A stretch of 35,621 nt of DNA from a bacterium (GTDB taxonomy: Bacteria > CG03): contig VMTI01000114.1 of the NCBI GenBank assembly GCA_013791675.1, forward strand, positions 1-35,621, in the 5' to 3' direction. Position 1 is the first letter of the stretch. Each line of letters starts with the position of its first letter. The notes beneath the pieces are model-generated. The model made no database searches. It was given only the letters and a program-made list of their open reading frames with translations, and had not been told where the DNA came from. The translations under genes were made by a program, and so were the position numbers. Below, one piece after another: positions 8,528 through 19,800 of the stretch.

Positions 8528-9400
8528 ATGGCATTCACAACTTTTGATACATCAAAACCTGCGGGCACTGACGACCCGTCAGCCGGAGATGATCGCATTC
8601 GCGAACTTAAAGCGGCAATACAGGAACGATTAGCGGTAGACCATTACATGCCGGCGAGCGGCACGACTTTTGACAACGCCGATACAGGCGAACACAAGAA
8701 AGTAACCCTGCGACAACAGACATCTGCGCCAGTACCCGGAACTGACAAAGGCGCTCTCTACACACTGGAAGCGTCAAGTATCGCCGAACTTCATTTCAAA
8801 GATGAGGGAAATTATATAAAGCAACTGACCGTCCGTGACACCGTAAACGCAAAGCAATGCCTGAACATTGAGGCAAAGGATATTGAGAAAGCGGGAACGG
8901 CTATTGTTGACGATGTCACAATAGAACAGACGGCAGGGAAACTGAATGTTAAAAATGCTGGAATTTCTGCTACAAAGTTAGCGACCAATGCAGTTACGGC
9001 AGATAAGCTCGCCTCCGACGCAGTGGTCAACGCAAGCGTGGCGGCTGGTGCGGCAATCGCATTGTCCAAACTTGCTGCCGGTTCGGCGAGGATTGCGGTT
9101 GGCAAATATACAGGCGATGGCGGCTCCGCACATTCTATCACAACTACGGATGGAGCGACCGCGATAGGGTTTCAACCGATATTTTTAGTGATATGGTATC
9201 AGAGTTCGGGAGCCGGAGCCGCGATTGTCTTTAAAACCAATCAGGATGGGGCGTATACAAAAATTTCAGGTGGCGATGCACACTACTTAACCGGTATTGT
9301 GACATCTCTCGATGCCGACGGTTTTACATTAAATACTTCTGGTTACGCAAACGGTAATGGAATAACCTATACGTTTATAGCGTTTGGAGTTAATGCATAA
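8528..9400 (+). CDS. Tail/fibre-associated protein
   Basis: MAFTTFDTSKPAGTDDPSAGDDRIRELKAAIQERLAVDH is a common N-terminus of phage tail-associated proteins; 'ATKLATNAVTADKLASDAV' fibre-like repeats. Confidence 0.6.
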   Translation: MAFTTFDTSKPAGTDDPSAGDDRIRELKAAIQERLAVDHYMPASGTTFDNADTGEHKKVTLRQQTSAPVPGTDKGALYTLEASSIAELHFKDEGNYIKQLTVRDTVNAKQCLNIEAKDIEKAGTAIVDDVTIEQTAGKLNVKNAGISATKLATNAVTADKLASDAVVNASVAAGAAIALSKLAAGSARIAVGKYTGDGGSAHSITTTDGATAIGFQPIFLVIWYQSSGAGAAIVFKTNQDGAYTKISGGDAHYLTGIVTSLDADGFTLNTSGYANGNGITYTFIAFGVNA

Positions 9401-10962
9401 TGCAGTCACACAACTTTAGTATAATGTCGCCGACCGCAGGAAATAGAACGGACATTCCGTCTATCCTCCTGTCAAAGGCATACACCACGGACAGCGAGAA
9501 TACGATAATCCGCTGGGGGGAAATCCACCGCCTGAAAATGAGACTGCCGGAATTGCTTGACACAAGCGGAGATATAACACAAACACCGGACGCCAACCCC
9601 ATAATCCATTACCACCGCTTTATAACGGAGGACACCGGAGTGGAATACCTGCTCGTATTTACAAAAAAACACGTATACCGCTGGGTGCCGGCAACCAAAA
9701 TATACGACGCCGCCGACGTCTTCACCTGCGCCAGCGACTGCGAATATTGGAGCTCCGTCAGCTTCAACAATCAGGTCATACTCACAAACAACGTGGACAA
9801 GGTGCAGGTTTGGAGCATAAGCACGAGCTTCGACCCGCTCGACAGCGCCTCCGGCATAGAATATGCGACCGCGACATATCTGACAAAAGCAAAATATGTT
9901 TTCACATACGAAAATTACTTATTCCTCGGCTTTACCACAGAGAACGGAACAGTATTTCCGCAGAGGGTGCGTTGGTGCGACCTTGGAGATGAAACCGACT
10001 GGAACACAGGGGACGCCGGATCCGCCGAAGTAGGAAAGGGCGACTTCATCACAGGCTTCGGCGCATATCAGGGAAACCTCATAATCTTCAAAGAGCGGAG
10101 CTATTATCGAATGTGGCTCGTGGCAAGCACCGATATCTTCAATATGAGCCCGCTTTCACTCAAGGTTGGCTGTCAGTCACCGGACAGCATAATAAACGAC
10201 GCTTCGGGCGAACTATACTTCTTTGCCTCAAATTACACGTTTAGAGGGCTTTCTGCGGGCGAAATCTCACTTCCCATAGATACAGAGGCAAAAACCATCA
10301 ATCCCAGCTATATCGGCACAATACGGGGTCAATACATAGCGGAATACGACCAGCTATGGTGGGCAATACCCTATGGCACGGCAACAACCACAAATAACAA
10401 GGTTCTGACATATGCCACAGGAAAGTGGGGAACGGTGGACATGGCAATATCGGCTTTCGGGAATTACGCGCGGCAGGCCGTATATTCATGGGACACCCTG
10501 CCTTTCGCCACATGGGACACTTGGGCCTGGGATAAGTGGGACACCCGCGAAGCAATGGTCGGATTTGGTATAGACCTCGGCGCCGACTATTCCGGCTACA
10601 CTTACGCCCTGCATGAGGCGGTGCTTGACAACGGCGCGGCTTACAGCGGATATTTTGTGCTGACGACAGACCTCGCCGATAAGCAAATGCTGGTGATGAA
10701 TAAGCGCCTACTGCATATTCAGCTATATTTCAAAAAGGGCGCGGCAGGGCAGACCGCCACCGTATACGTAAAAAGCGACAGCCAGCCCGCCTGGCAGAAC
10801 GCCGGCGATGTTTCACTTGAAGCGACCGCAGATGAAGCAATAATTATAAAAGACCTGCCGATAGATTACCGCGGGAAGACATTCCTGATAAAAGTATCGG
10901 GCGCTAACGACTTCCGGTTTCTGGGCTGTATTCTGAAATTCAATTTGAGCGGGGAGAGATAG
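9400..10962 (+). CDS. Tail stabilisation / tail tubular B-like protein
   Basis: 520-aa beta-rich protein; GDFITGFGAYQGNLIIFKERSYYRM and following segments resemble podovirus stabilisation proteins. Confidence 0.6.
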   Translation: MQSHNFSIMSPTAGNRTDIPSILLSKAYTTDSENTIIRWGEIHRLKMRLPELLDTSGDITQTPDANPIIHYHRFITEDTGVEYLLVFTKKHVYRWVPATKIYDAADVFTCASDCEYWSSVSFNNQVILTNNVDKVQVWSISTSFDPLDSASGIEYATATYLTKAKYVFTYENYLFLGFTTENGTVFPQRVRWCDLGDETDWNTGDAGSAEVGKGDFITGFGAYQGNLIIFKERSYYRMWLVASTDIFNMSPLSLKVGCQSPDSIINDASGELYFFASNYTFRGLSAGEISLPIDTEAKTINPSYIGTIRGQYIAEYDQLWWAIPYGTATTTNNKVLTYATGKWGTVDMAISAFGNYARQAVYSWDTLPFATWDTWAWDKWDTREAMVGFGIDLGADYSGYTYALHEAVLDNGAAYSGYFVLTTDLADKQMLVMNKRLLHIQLYFKKGAAGQTATVYVKSDSQPAWQNAGDVSLEATADEAIIIKDLPIDYRGKTFLIKVSGANDFRFLGCILKFNLSGER

Positions 10963-10963
10963 A

Positions 10964-11545
10964 ATGCGTCTTCCGAAAGATATCATCTTGCCTGACTTCT
11001 CAAAAGTCGAAACGCTTGAAGACACAATCAAAGCGCTTAAGCTGACATCTGAATCATTGGACAGTTATATCAAACTGCTCTACGGCGATATGATAAGGGT
11101 ATCTTCATCAGCTGACGGTGGAGGCACAGTTCAGTCAAATACAATGCGGTCGGCAGAAGGGTCGGGCAGTTCAAGTGTTACATCATGGCAACTGCGTTTG
11201 CCCGTTTCCGGCAGAGCGCCGAACTATTTCGGGAATGACGGCACAAAAGTAGCGTCAGCAGCATACCATTGCGTCATTGGATTAAAAGGCGACGGCACGA
11301 ATACAGTATCGGGGAAAATAAGGTTTAGCGGACAGAATGGAAACCCATACGACGGAACAGTCAGAACCAACGCCACCACAGACTGGGCGTATTGGTATGA
11401 TTCAGTAACCGTGCCTATAACAGAACTCTACCTTGACGGAGCGGACGGCGGCGCATATCAGTCAGGCGTGATGATTTCTGCCGACGGCGGAACAAATTAC
11501 TATTATAACGGATTCGCCGAACTAAGGATAAAATTAAATGCTTAA
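10964..11545 (+). CDS. Unknown tail-region protein
   Basis: 193-aa ORF with start 2 nt after previous stop. Confidence 0.6.
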   Translation: MRLPKDIILPDFSKVETLEDTIKALKLTSESLDSYIKLLYGDMIRVSSSADGGGTVQSNTMRSAEGSGSSSVTSWQLRLPVSGRAPNYFGNDGTKVASAAYHCVIGLKGDGTNTVSGKIRFSGQNGNPYDGTVRTNATTDWAYWYDSVTVPITELYLDGADGGAYQSGVMISADGGTNYYYNGFAELRIKLNA

Positions 11546-11714
11546 AATCAATCTAACAATATCAACCGAGAAAGACGCCGGACAGGCGAAAGCTCATCTC
11601 TCCGACAACGGTATCTCGTGCGAAATTACGATAGAAGAAAATATAGTCTATGTGGAAAACTATACCGATAACGACAGAAATCGGATTATAGAATTATTGA
11701 AGGAGTATTTATGA
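11538..11714 (+). CDS. Small unknown protein (58 aa)
   Basis: MLKINLTISTEKDAGQAKAHLSDNGISCEITIEENIVYVENYTDNDRNRIIELLKEYL; overlaps both neighbours; stop overlaps ATG 11711 as ATGA. Confidence 0.6.
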   Translation: MLKINLTISTEKDAGQAKAHLSDNGISCEITIEENIVYVENYTDNDRNRIIELLKEYL

Positions 11715-12112
11715 GTGAACAAAAAGAAACAATTTTCCTGACGACAAAGACAGCGCACCTCATTGAGGTATGCAGAAAGCTGAAACTTTCAGAAGACAAA
11801 GAAATGAATGCCGGCATATTTCTAAAGTATATGCTTATCGGAATTTCCAGCAGGCAGACATTCGTCCTCGTAGCCCCGAAAGATGACAGCCCCGACAAAA
11901 TAAACGGATACGCCGTTATAACAATTATGAATAACCTCGAAAATAATCACATATGGATAGATTCAATGTGGACAGACGGAATGGATATCGAATTTATGAC
12001 AGTTATTGAAGATTTCGCGCGGACACTGGATATAACAAAAATTCACGCTAAAACGAAGAAGAACCTGAAGGGGTTTAAAGAATTATATAGAGTGGTTGAA
12101 AAACTGCTATAG
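11711..12112 (+). CDS. GNAT-like acetyltransferase-fold protein (cf. T7 gp13-type)
   Basis: 133 aa: INGYAVITIMNNLENNHIWIDSMWTDGMDIEFMTVIEDFARTLDITKIHAKTKKNLKGFKELYRVV has a GNAT-like layout; located before ejection proteins. Confidence 0.5.
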   Translation: MSEQKETIFLTTKTAHLIEVCRKLKLSEDKEMNAGIFLKYMLIGISSRQTFVLVAPKDDSPDKINGYAVITIMNNLENNHIWIDSMWTDGMDIEFMTVIEDFARTLDITKIHAKTKKNLKGFKELYRVVEKLL

Positions 12113-12121
12113 GAGGATATT

Positions 12122-12946
12122 ATGGCATTTCCATGGTTAGCGGTAGCAATAGCAGCTTCGGCTTATGCAGGATACAAGGGACAGAAAAGTCTGGCGGACA
12201 AAATGAATCAGCCACAGGCGCTCCAAACCCCGGAACAGGAAGCCGCGGCAAAATACCTCTTGGCTTTGCTACAGGGTAATGCTCCCACAATTCCCACGGC
12301 AGGCGTCGCGGGAATGACCGGAGTAGAGGGAAGCGCGCAATCAATGCTCGAACAGTATATGGCCGCTCCCACTGGCACAGGATATCAAACAGGACTGTCA
12401 GAGCTTGAAAAGACGGTCGCTGGAGAAGCATACGACCCCTACACATCACCTTACTGGCAGGCATTAAGGGAAGGGTCAATGGCTGATGAAGAACAGGCAG
12501 TAGGCGGACTTCGCAGAGGCTCACAAATGGGCGGTATGTTTTATTCCGAGCCGTCCGGCCGGACAGAAGCAACACTCCGCTCGCAATATGGCACAGGCAG
12601 AATGCAAACGCTCGGCGGATTAGCCGAAACCGAAAGAGGACGGCAACTCGCGGCGATACCACAGCTTATGCAATACTCACAGCAGTCACCGGAACTTTAT
12701 AAAGCACAAATGGGGATGATGTATGGCGGACTACCCAGAGAGATTGAGCAGAACAAATTAAATGCTCTGTATCAGCAACAGTATGGGCAGACGATGTTAC
12801 CCATTGAAATAGCGGGAACATTAAAAGGCACTCCGTATTATTCAAGTAATCAGCAGCAGGGGCAAACGCCCTTCGCCTCGGGTATGGGCGCGGCAGGGCA
12901 GACCGCCACCATGATAGCGACGCTTAAGCAATTGGGACTGTTCTAA
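12122..12946 (+). CDS. Internal virion / DNA ejection protein candidate
   Basis: N-terminal hydrophobic AVAIAASAYAGYKG, Ala/Gly/Gln/Met-rich body, position before the giant protein. Confidence 0.55.
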   Translation: MAFPWLAVAIAASAYAGYKGQKSLADKMNQPQALQTPEQEAAAKYLLALLQGNAPTIPTAGVAGMTGVEGSAQSMLEQYMAAPTGTGYQTGLSELEKTVAGEAYDPYTSPYWQALREGSMADEEQAVGGLRRGSQMGGMFYSEPSGRTEATLRSQYGTGRMQTLGGLAETERGRQLAAIPQLMQYSQQSPELYKAQMGMMYGGLPREIEQNKLNALYQQQYGQTMLPIEIAGTLKGTPYYSSNQQQGQTPFASGMGAAGQTATMIATLKQLGLF

Positions 12947-12955
12947 GGAGGAATA

Positions 12956-13801
12956 ATGCCAAATAGAAACATACAGCAAAGCCCGTGGAACCAGAATGTG
13001 CAGGCGGTGTCACAATTCCTTGAAACGCTGAACAACCTCAAAAAACAGCAATATGAAGGCGAACTGATGAAGCAATACGCTTCACAGGTCAGTCAGGAAA
13101 CCGACAAAAAGAAACTGCCCGAAATTATGAAACTCGTTGAGGGCGGAAATCTGACAGGCGCTCTTGAAATGGCTCTCCCTTCAATGGAGGCGCCCGCTAT
13201 TATGCAACAGAGGCAGGCGCCACAGACAGGCGGCTTTCTTTCACGGCTCGGCAATACCCTCAATCCCGTAGGCCAATATCGCGGCACCGGGCTGACACCA
13301 ACAGAGGCAACGATAACTGACGCTCGCGCCGGACAGACATCAAAGGCGCTGACACTGATAAGGAACATGCAGGCGCTGTTGGAAAGCCAAACTCCAAAAG
13401 CCGAAACAGAAGCGGCGCGCAAAAGACGAATGGCCGTTCAGGATATTGCCACATCACTGCAGAGGGGCTGGTGGAAGAATAAAAAGGGAGAAACGCTTGA
13501 TGTAACCAGCTCTGACCCGAATATGGTGATATCTGACATGGCAAGGGATTACGGCATTTCGGAAAGTGACCCCAGCGTTGTCGCTATCAAGAAGCAGATT
13601 AAAAATATAAAACCCGCACAGGCGAGAAAAGGAAAATGGAACCCGTTTGTCGAAAAGGCAGCGACACCATACGGAATAGAACTGAATAAATCGCAGAAGA
13701 CAACCTATAAATCGGCAAATGAAATAAAGAAGGCGTTTGCCGAAAATAAAATAACCGCTGTCGAGGCAAAGCAACAGTTGCTGAAATTCGGGTTCAAATA
13801 A
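12956..13801 (+). CDS. Internal virion / ejection-associated protein candidate
   Basis: 281-aa Gln-rich helical protein; TAATG overlap with the giant gene. Confidence 0.5.
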   Translation: MPNRNIQQSPWNQNVQAVSQFLETLNNLKKQQYEGELMKQYASQVSQETDKKKLPEIMKLVEGGNLTGALEMALPSMEAPAIMQQRQAPQTGGFLSRLGNTLNPVGQYRGTGLTPTEATITDARAGQTSKALTLIRNMQALLESQTPKAETEAARKRRMAVQDIATSLQRGWWKNKKGETLDVTSSDPNMVISDMARDYGISESDPSVVAIKKQIKNIKPAQARKGKWNPFVEKAATPYGIELNKSQKTTYKSANEIKKAFAENKITAVEAKQQLLKFGFK

Positions 13802-16800
13802 TGGCTCTATCAGCGGATGAATTCTTGGGAATAAAGCCGAAGCGAAAAGCGCAGTCGGCTGACGCATTCCTCGGTATCAAACCGTCCGCAGATGAATTCC
13901 TTGGAATACAGGAAGAACAGACCCCCAAACCATACGCCGGACTGACCCCGGAGCAAATCCAAGTGGAAAAGGAACGGCAACGGCAGGCCGGGACAATGCC
14001 GCAAACTCCGCAGGAACAATTTATACCCATGCCCGAAGGCGGCCCGCGCCGGGATGTATTCCAGCAACCGCCGCAAATACAACCGCCCATAGCGCAGGCG
14101 CCGGGAGCAATACAAATACCGCAGGCAATGCAAATGCCGACACCACAACAGCAGGGAATGCAAATGCCGTCAATGCCCGTGCCTCAACAAATGCAGCCAC
14201 AGCCCGGACCGCAAATGTTACCAGAGCAAGTGGAGCAATTAAGGCAGTCGGTACAGCCGGGGGAAATGGCAAAGATGATGTGGCAGGGCGCCGTAGAAGG
14301 CGGAGCGACCGCGGCTTCCGGTTTTACGGGTATCTACAAAGTGGGCGAACAAATAATCAAGGGCGAAGATTTGCTGACATCGATGCAGACCGCCACAGAC
14401 GCAATTCAAAAAGGACAAACTCTCGGAGATTTATTAAGAGAGGGATATGAGCCACAAACAAAAAGTGTATTCCAAAACTTTGTCGCTTACGCCGGACGAG
14501 ATTTGACAGCATGGGCTCTTGATACCATAACCAATCCCAAGGAACTCGCCGAACTTTATTTATGGTCGAAAGGTATAGGGATGATAAGGCGGGCAGGAGT
14601 AACCGGAGTAAATGCTATTGCGGAAAAATTCGTGGACAGCCCCGGAGTGCTCGGAAAACTATCCCGCGCGGGATTAGCGGAAAGAAAGCTCGCCGATGTA
14701 TTGCCGAAATATACCGAAGCCGACGCGGTGGCGATCAGGAAGTTTTTTTACAACGTGGACAATAAATTTGGTAGGGGCGCCGCAGATAGAGTATGGAGAA
14801 GTTTATACGAAAAAGGCAAGACATGGGAAAAATCCCGCGTGACGTCGTTAATACAAAAAATAAAGGGCGCTGGCGCAGAAAAGAGAACCGAACTATTGGC
14901 AAAGGAAATCTTGGGGCAGGTAAAAAAAGCACCTGTGCAAAGGGTATCAGAGGGAATAACAGGCGGAGAGGTAAAGGCGCGGCTCGGTCAATGGGGTGGC
15001 GGTGGAATCGGGAAAATCAAAACACCGAAGGGCGCCTCAACAGCCCTTGAGCAGATTGACGACCTGATAAAAACAAGGGCAAGTTTGCCGACAAAACCAA
15101 CGGCTGAAATGCCGAACCCTGACGCCGTGCTGAATGACATCACAGGCGCGATAAACAGCGCCGTAAAAGCCGCCGGAGAATACTTCAAAAGCGTGGGAGA
15201 AGAAGCATTCAGATATGCGTCCGGCGAAACCTTAAAAAACAAAATTATCGACCTCGTAAAGAAAAACCCCGAACTTAGGGAACATCTTGATATTCAGGTG
15301 CTTATGCCCGCCGCAGTATCTCCCGCAGCAAAGCCCGCAGAGGTTAAGCCCGCCATTGTATCAGAAGAAGCGCCCGAAGAAGAATACGTTGCCCCCACCG
15401 CCGAACAAGAGGAAACGGCGCGAATACTCGGCACGGCAGAGCTCACAAAAGAGGAAATCGCGCAGGGAAAGCAGGCAAGCGTAGGACGGCTGATATCCAG
15501 TATAGCCAAAACCGAACAGCGCGGCAATCCTTCAATATCATTTGCAGACCTCGTACAAGCCGGAAATATAGGAACCATGAAGGCCTATAAAAATTATATC
15601 CCCGGGGAAACGAAATTTTCAACATATGCCTACAAATCTATACGCTCCGCCATAAGAGAGGAAATAGCTCGGCAGAAAAACCTTATAACCTATCCACAGT
15701 CCGTGCGCCGAAAGCTCAATAGGGTATACAAAGCAATTTTTGAAATTCAACAGGACACCGGAATAGTTGATAGAATACCGCCAACATCGCGCATCGCCGC
15801 CAGAACCGGAATGCTAAATAAAGAAATAGATGAATTGCTCTCCACACAATTAACCCGCATGGAAAAACTTGAACAACAGGAAGAAGGGCAGAAAACGACC
15901 TATATTGAAACATTACCCGGCACAGAGGCGCGGCAGGTAGAAATAACCGAAATTAAAGACAGGGTTTCTCACCTGACGAAAGGACTATCCGAAAGAGAGC
16001 TCCAAATAATTGATTTAAAATATGGACTGACATCCGGCAGTACAATGAATGTGCGCGATATTGCCGATGAATTTAAAATATCAAAAACAAGAGTCGGTCA
16101 AATAATAGATATCGCCATAAGCAAGATGAAAGCCCGGGCCGGAATTACAACCGAAGCCACCGACGAACAAATAACAATGCTTTTCGAACATAAAAGGGCG
16201 CTAACGGAAACAGTGCAAACTGAACTCACCTTCGGAACTACGAAAAAAAGAGACGCCGGCGCGCTGGAAATGATTAAGAATATGGATCTGAACAAAGAGC
16301 GAGAGCAGGTAGTATTAAAGGAAATAAAAATCAAACATATAAAGACCGAGGGCTGGAAAATAACTGACGACAAAAGCGCCGTGAAATTCGTCAATCTTAT
16401 TCGCCACCCAGGGATAGAACATTTCACAATAATATACACGGACAAGACCGGGAAAATAATTACATACAAAGTATTCTCCAGCGGCGCCGTGGATTATGTG
16501 GATGTAAAAGAGCTATACCCGATACTCTCAAGGGATATGAAGGCCGACCCCAATATAGTAAACTTTTGGATAGGACATAACCATCCGTCCGGCAACCCTG
16601 AGGCCAGCACCAATGACAGAATTTTAATGAAAGCTCTGACAAAAATACCAAAATTCGCGGGACATATAATCACCGACCATAAGACATACACTTCTATCGG
16701 AAAAGACGGCTCCGAGCGTCTGAAACAGCAGACGCAAAAACTCGAAGACTGGAGTGGAGTAGAGAGCAGCATAAAATCAATAAACGATATTGCCAATTCA

Positions 16801-19800
16801 TTTATGGCGCTAACCAATAAAGACGCTAAAATGGCGGTGGCTATACTCACCACAAAACAGCAGAATACAATAGCCGCAGAGCTGATAAACGAAAAAGATT
16901 TATCAAAAGAAATGCTTGATAAATTGGAGAAAAAATACGGAGCCTCCAACATAACAATAGTATCGAATTTCAACATAAAAAATCCCGAAAGTGCCGGAAT
17001 TAAAAAAAGCAAGTGGGTGACTGAATACAACATTTACAACAGAGAGAAAAAGAAAATAACAGCAGAACTGGCCGAGCCCGCGTTCCGCGTAGCGGAAGAC
17101 GAAAAGGATAATCTCGGTGACTTCTCATATCTTCATACACCGGAAGAAACGGATATCCTGACTCCCACAAACGAGGAAATACAAAGGGAATGGGCTGGAA
17201 TAACCAGAGAGGCGCTGAATATTTGGAACAAAGAAAGAGAAACAAATTTTTTCTATATGATAGAACATGGCGAAAATCCATTCGGAGTAACAGGTTCGGA
17301 AGACCCGTCGTTACCGCCACCACAGAGAGCATGGATAGCCGATGGATTGGGCGGAGAATGGGACGCGTTGCCGGATTTCGTCAAAAAAAAGCTCAACCAG
17401 GCAGATATCCGATCCAAAGCATATAAGGCCACACACGCCGATACAGGCGGAACCGACAGATATACCGAGAGCATGGGGATAGATGATTTCAATACCGTGA
17501 TAGACGCCCTGCATAAAGTGAAACCCATAGGCAAACGCCCGACCGTTGCCGGCCCGGTAGATCATGACTTCATAAACCATTATTTTACATCGCCTGAAGG
17601 CCAGAAAGCATTGAGGGATAACAGGGAAGGCGGCATAACAAGCAAAGACGTCAAAGAAGAAATAGCGCGCATGGCAAGAATTATGATACAATGGGATGAG
17701 CAGGCCCCTATCATTCAACCCACTGGAAACAGCAAAGTGCCTGTCGCGGTGTACAGACGAACTGTCGAAAACACACAATTCAAGAAAGATAACTCGCCAA
17801 TGCAGTGGGCTGGCGCAAAAGACCAAATGCTTGGATATATCCTGAACATTCTCGGCCTGCCAAGCGAACTGAATAAAGTGACGGCCGCGGGACTTGAAAA
17901 ACTATCCCGCTTTGAATATGTCTATGACGTATTCGGGGGCTCGGGTTATATGACACTGCTTGCGCAAGAACTATTCAAGGACGCCGAAACAAACCTCAAC
18001 GAACTGGACGCCGACATGCAAAAGATATGGGCAACCATAAAAACCAACCCGGAAGGCGTAAAGGCGCGAATAGCCGAATTAAGCACGTGGATCCATATGC
18101 CCATGAAAAGTGTTCCTGTAGATTGGTGGAATCATCTCAAAGAGAAATTCGGCAAATATTATTGGGCGACCGATGAACTATGGACAGCCGCAACGATATT
18201 AAAAAACAACACAGGGCGTGACACTACAACAAAAATATCTCCAACCAAAGTCCACGAAATATGGAACTCCATAACCCCATACAGCCGGAAACTTAATAAA
18301 GCAAATATAGAACAAAGGGACGCCATAGAAATAATAGACGAAGCCCTAAAATTTCCACAGAACAAAGCGGAAAAAACTCTACTTATACTTGACCCTCCAT
18401 ATCTTTGGACATCAGGATACAAGCACGGCGCCAACTTCGAAAGACCCGCCGGATTTATGGAACTGCTCGATAAGCTGGAACAATTAAATAAAAAGGGAAT
18501 ATCCTTTATGTTTTTTAATTCAGAACCGGCGTCAGTATTCCCACGCGTCATATACGACTGGTCGCAATACCTGAAATTCGACGAAATGCAGCGGAGACTA
18601 AATGAACTCGCCGAAATGCCCGGTATGACAGTCCTTCGCATGGTGGCCCCGGCTGGCGTAGCCTCGTCTAAATTTGTTCCGAGAAAAGAAATAATCATCA
18701 CCAACCTTGAAACCGGAGGATATAAAGCAGGAAAGATAAAGAAACTCCCGTGGAGTAAAGTATCGGACTACATTAAGGTCACGAAAATCGGAATTGAACT
18801 GATAGGACAAGAAATAAAAGGCGCCCCCATAGAAAACCCCCTTACCACCAAACAAAAGAGAATGATCGCGGTATTGGCGAAAAACACTCCGTTCCAGTGG
18901 GAAGGCGATTACACTCACGAATTCCGGCAATTCGCCGAAAGGACAATTGGGAAAAAGCGCCTAACACTGATGACCGAAACCGAAGGCAAAGAACTCATCA
19001 GCGCCATTATGAAATACAAGAAAATAAACCGCGAGATAACCAACAGGACGCGAACAATGAATATGTCGCCGGCACTCTTGAAACAACAGATACACTCAAT
19101 ATTTCCCGACAAGCGCCGGATATCCGAACTTAACGACGAACAGCTCAAAATACTGAATGAATCGCTTACCCTATATGAACACACCGAAAGTGTCCCCATG
19201 CTTCATCTGATACGATACACTTCGGACTGGCTCGGCACATGGGCGGGCAGACAGAAAAGCCCAGCAGCAATGAACCTATACCACTCATTCAAAAGCCTTG
19301 AAGCCAACACAAAAGACGGCAGGGAATGGCGACTGAAACTGATACAGCAATTCAGAGAAGTATTCGAGGGAATGAACGCAAAACAGCGGGAAAAGATATT
19401 CAATTTTATGCACCGACCCAAAGGCACGACAATGGCTGAATTTATGGCAGAACGCGAAACCTATGGCCTGACAGACGCGGAAAAGAAAGCGGCCCTGCAG
19501 GCCCGCGAGCTATGGAACCGGCTATTCAAAGCCGCCGGCATGAAGGGGGAGAGATATTGGAAAGAATACCAGCCCCTCATCTTCCGCATGCTCAAAGACC
19601 CCGATACCGTAATAAAAGAATTCCGTCACCTTCCAAAAAAAGAGGTCGAGATGTTCTTCGAGAAACAGAGAATAGCCGAAGGCGACTTCATACTCGCCGG
19701 CGCCGAACAATTGACAGACCCCATAGAACTGTTTGAAATATATTCTGCGGGAGTGGTAAAAAAGAAATACATATGGCCGGCCGCGGCAAACGTGGAGAAA

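Noticed and set aside
12120-12662. 180-aa minus-strand ORF opposite an ejection-protein gene
   Set aside because: Antisense to a well-supported + gene with a Shine-Dalgarno (AGGAGG); no recognisable motifs. The same reasoning applies to the other minus ORFs over structural genes.
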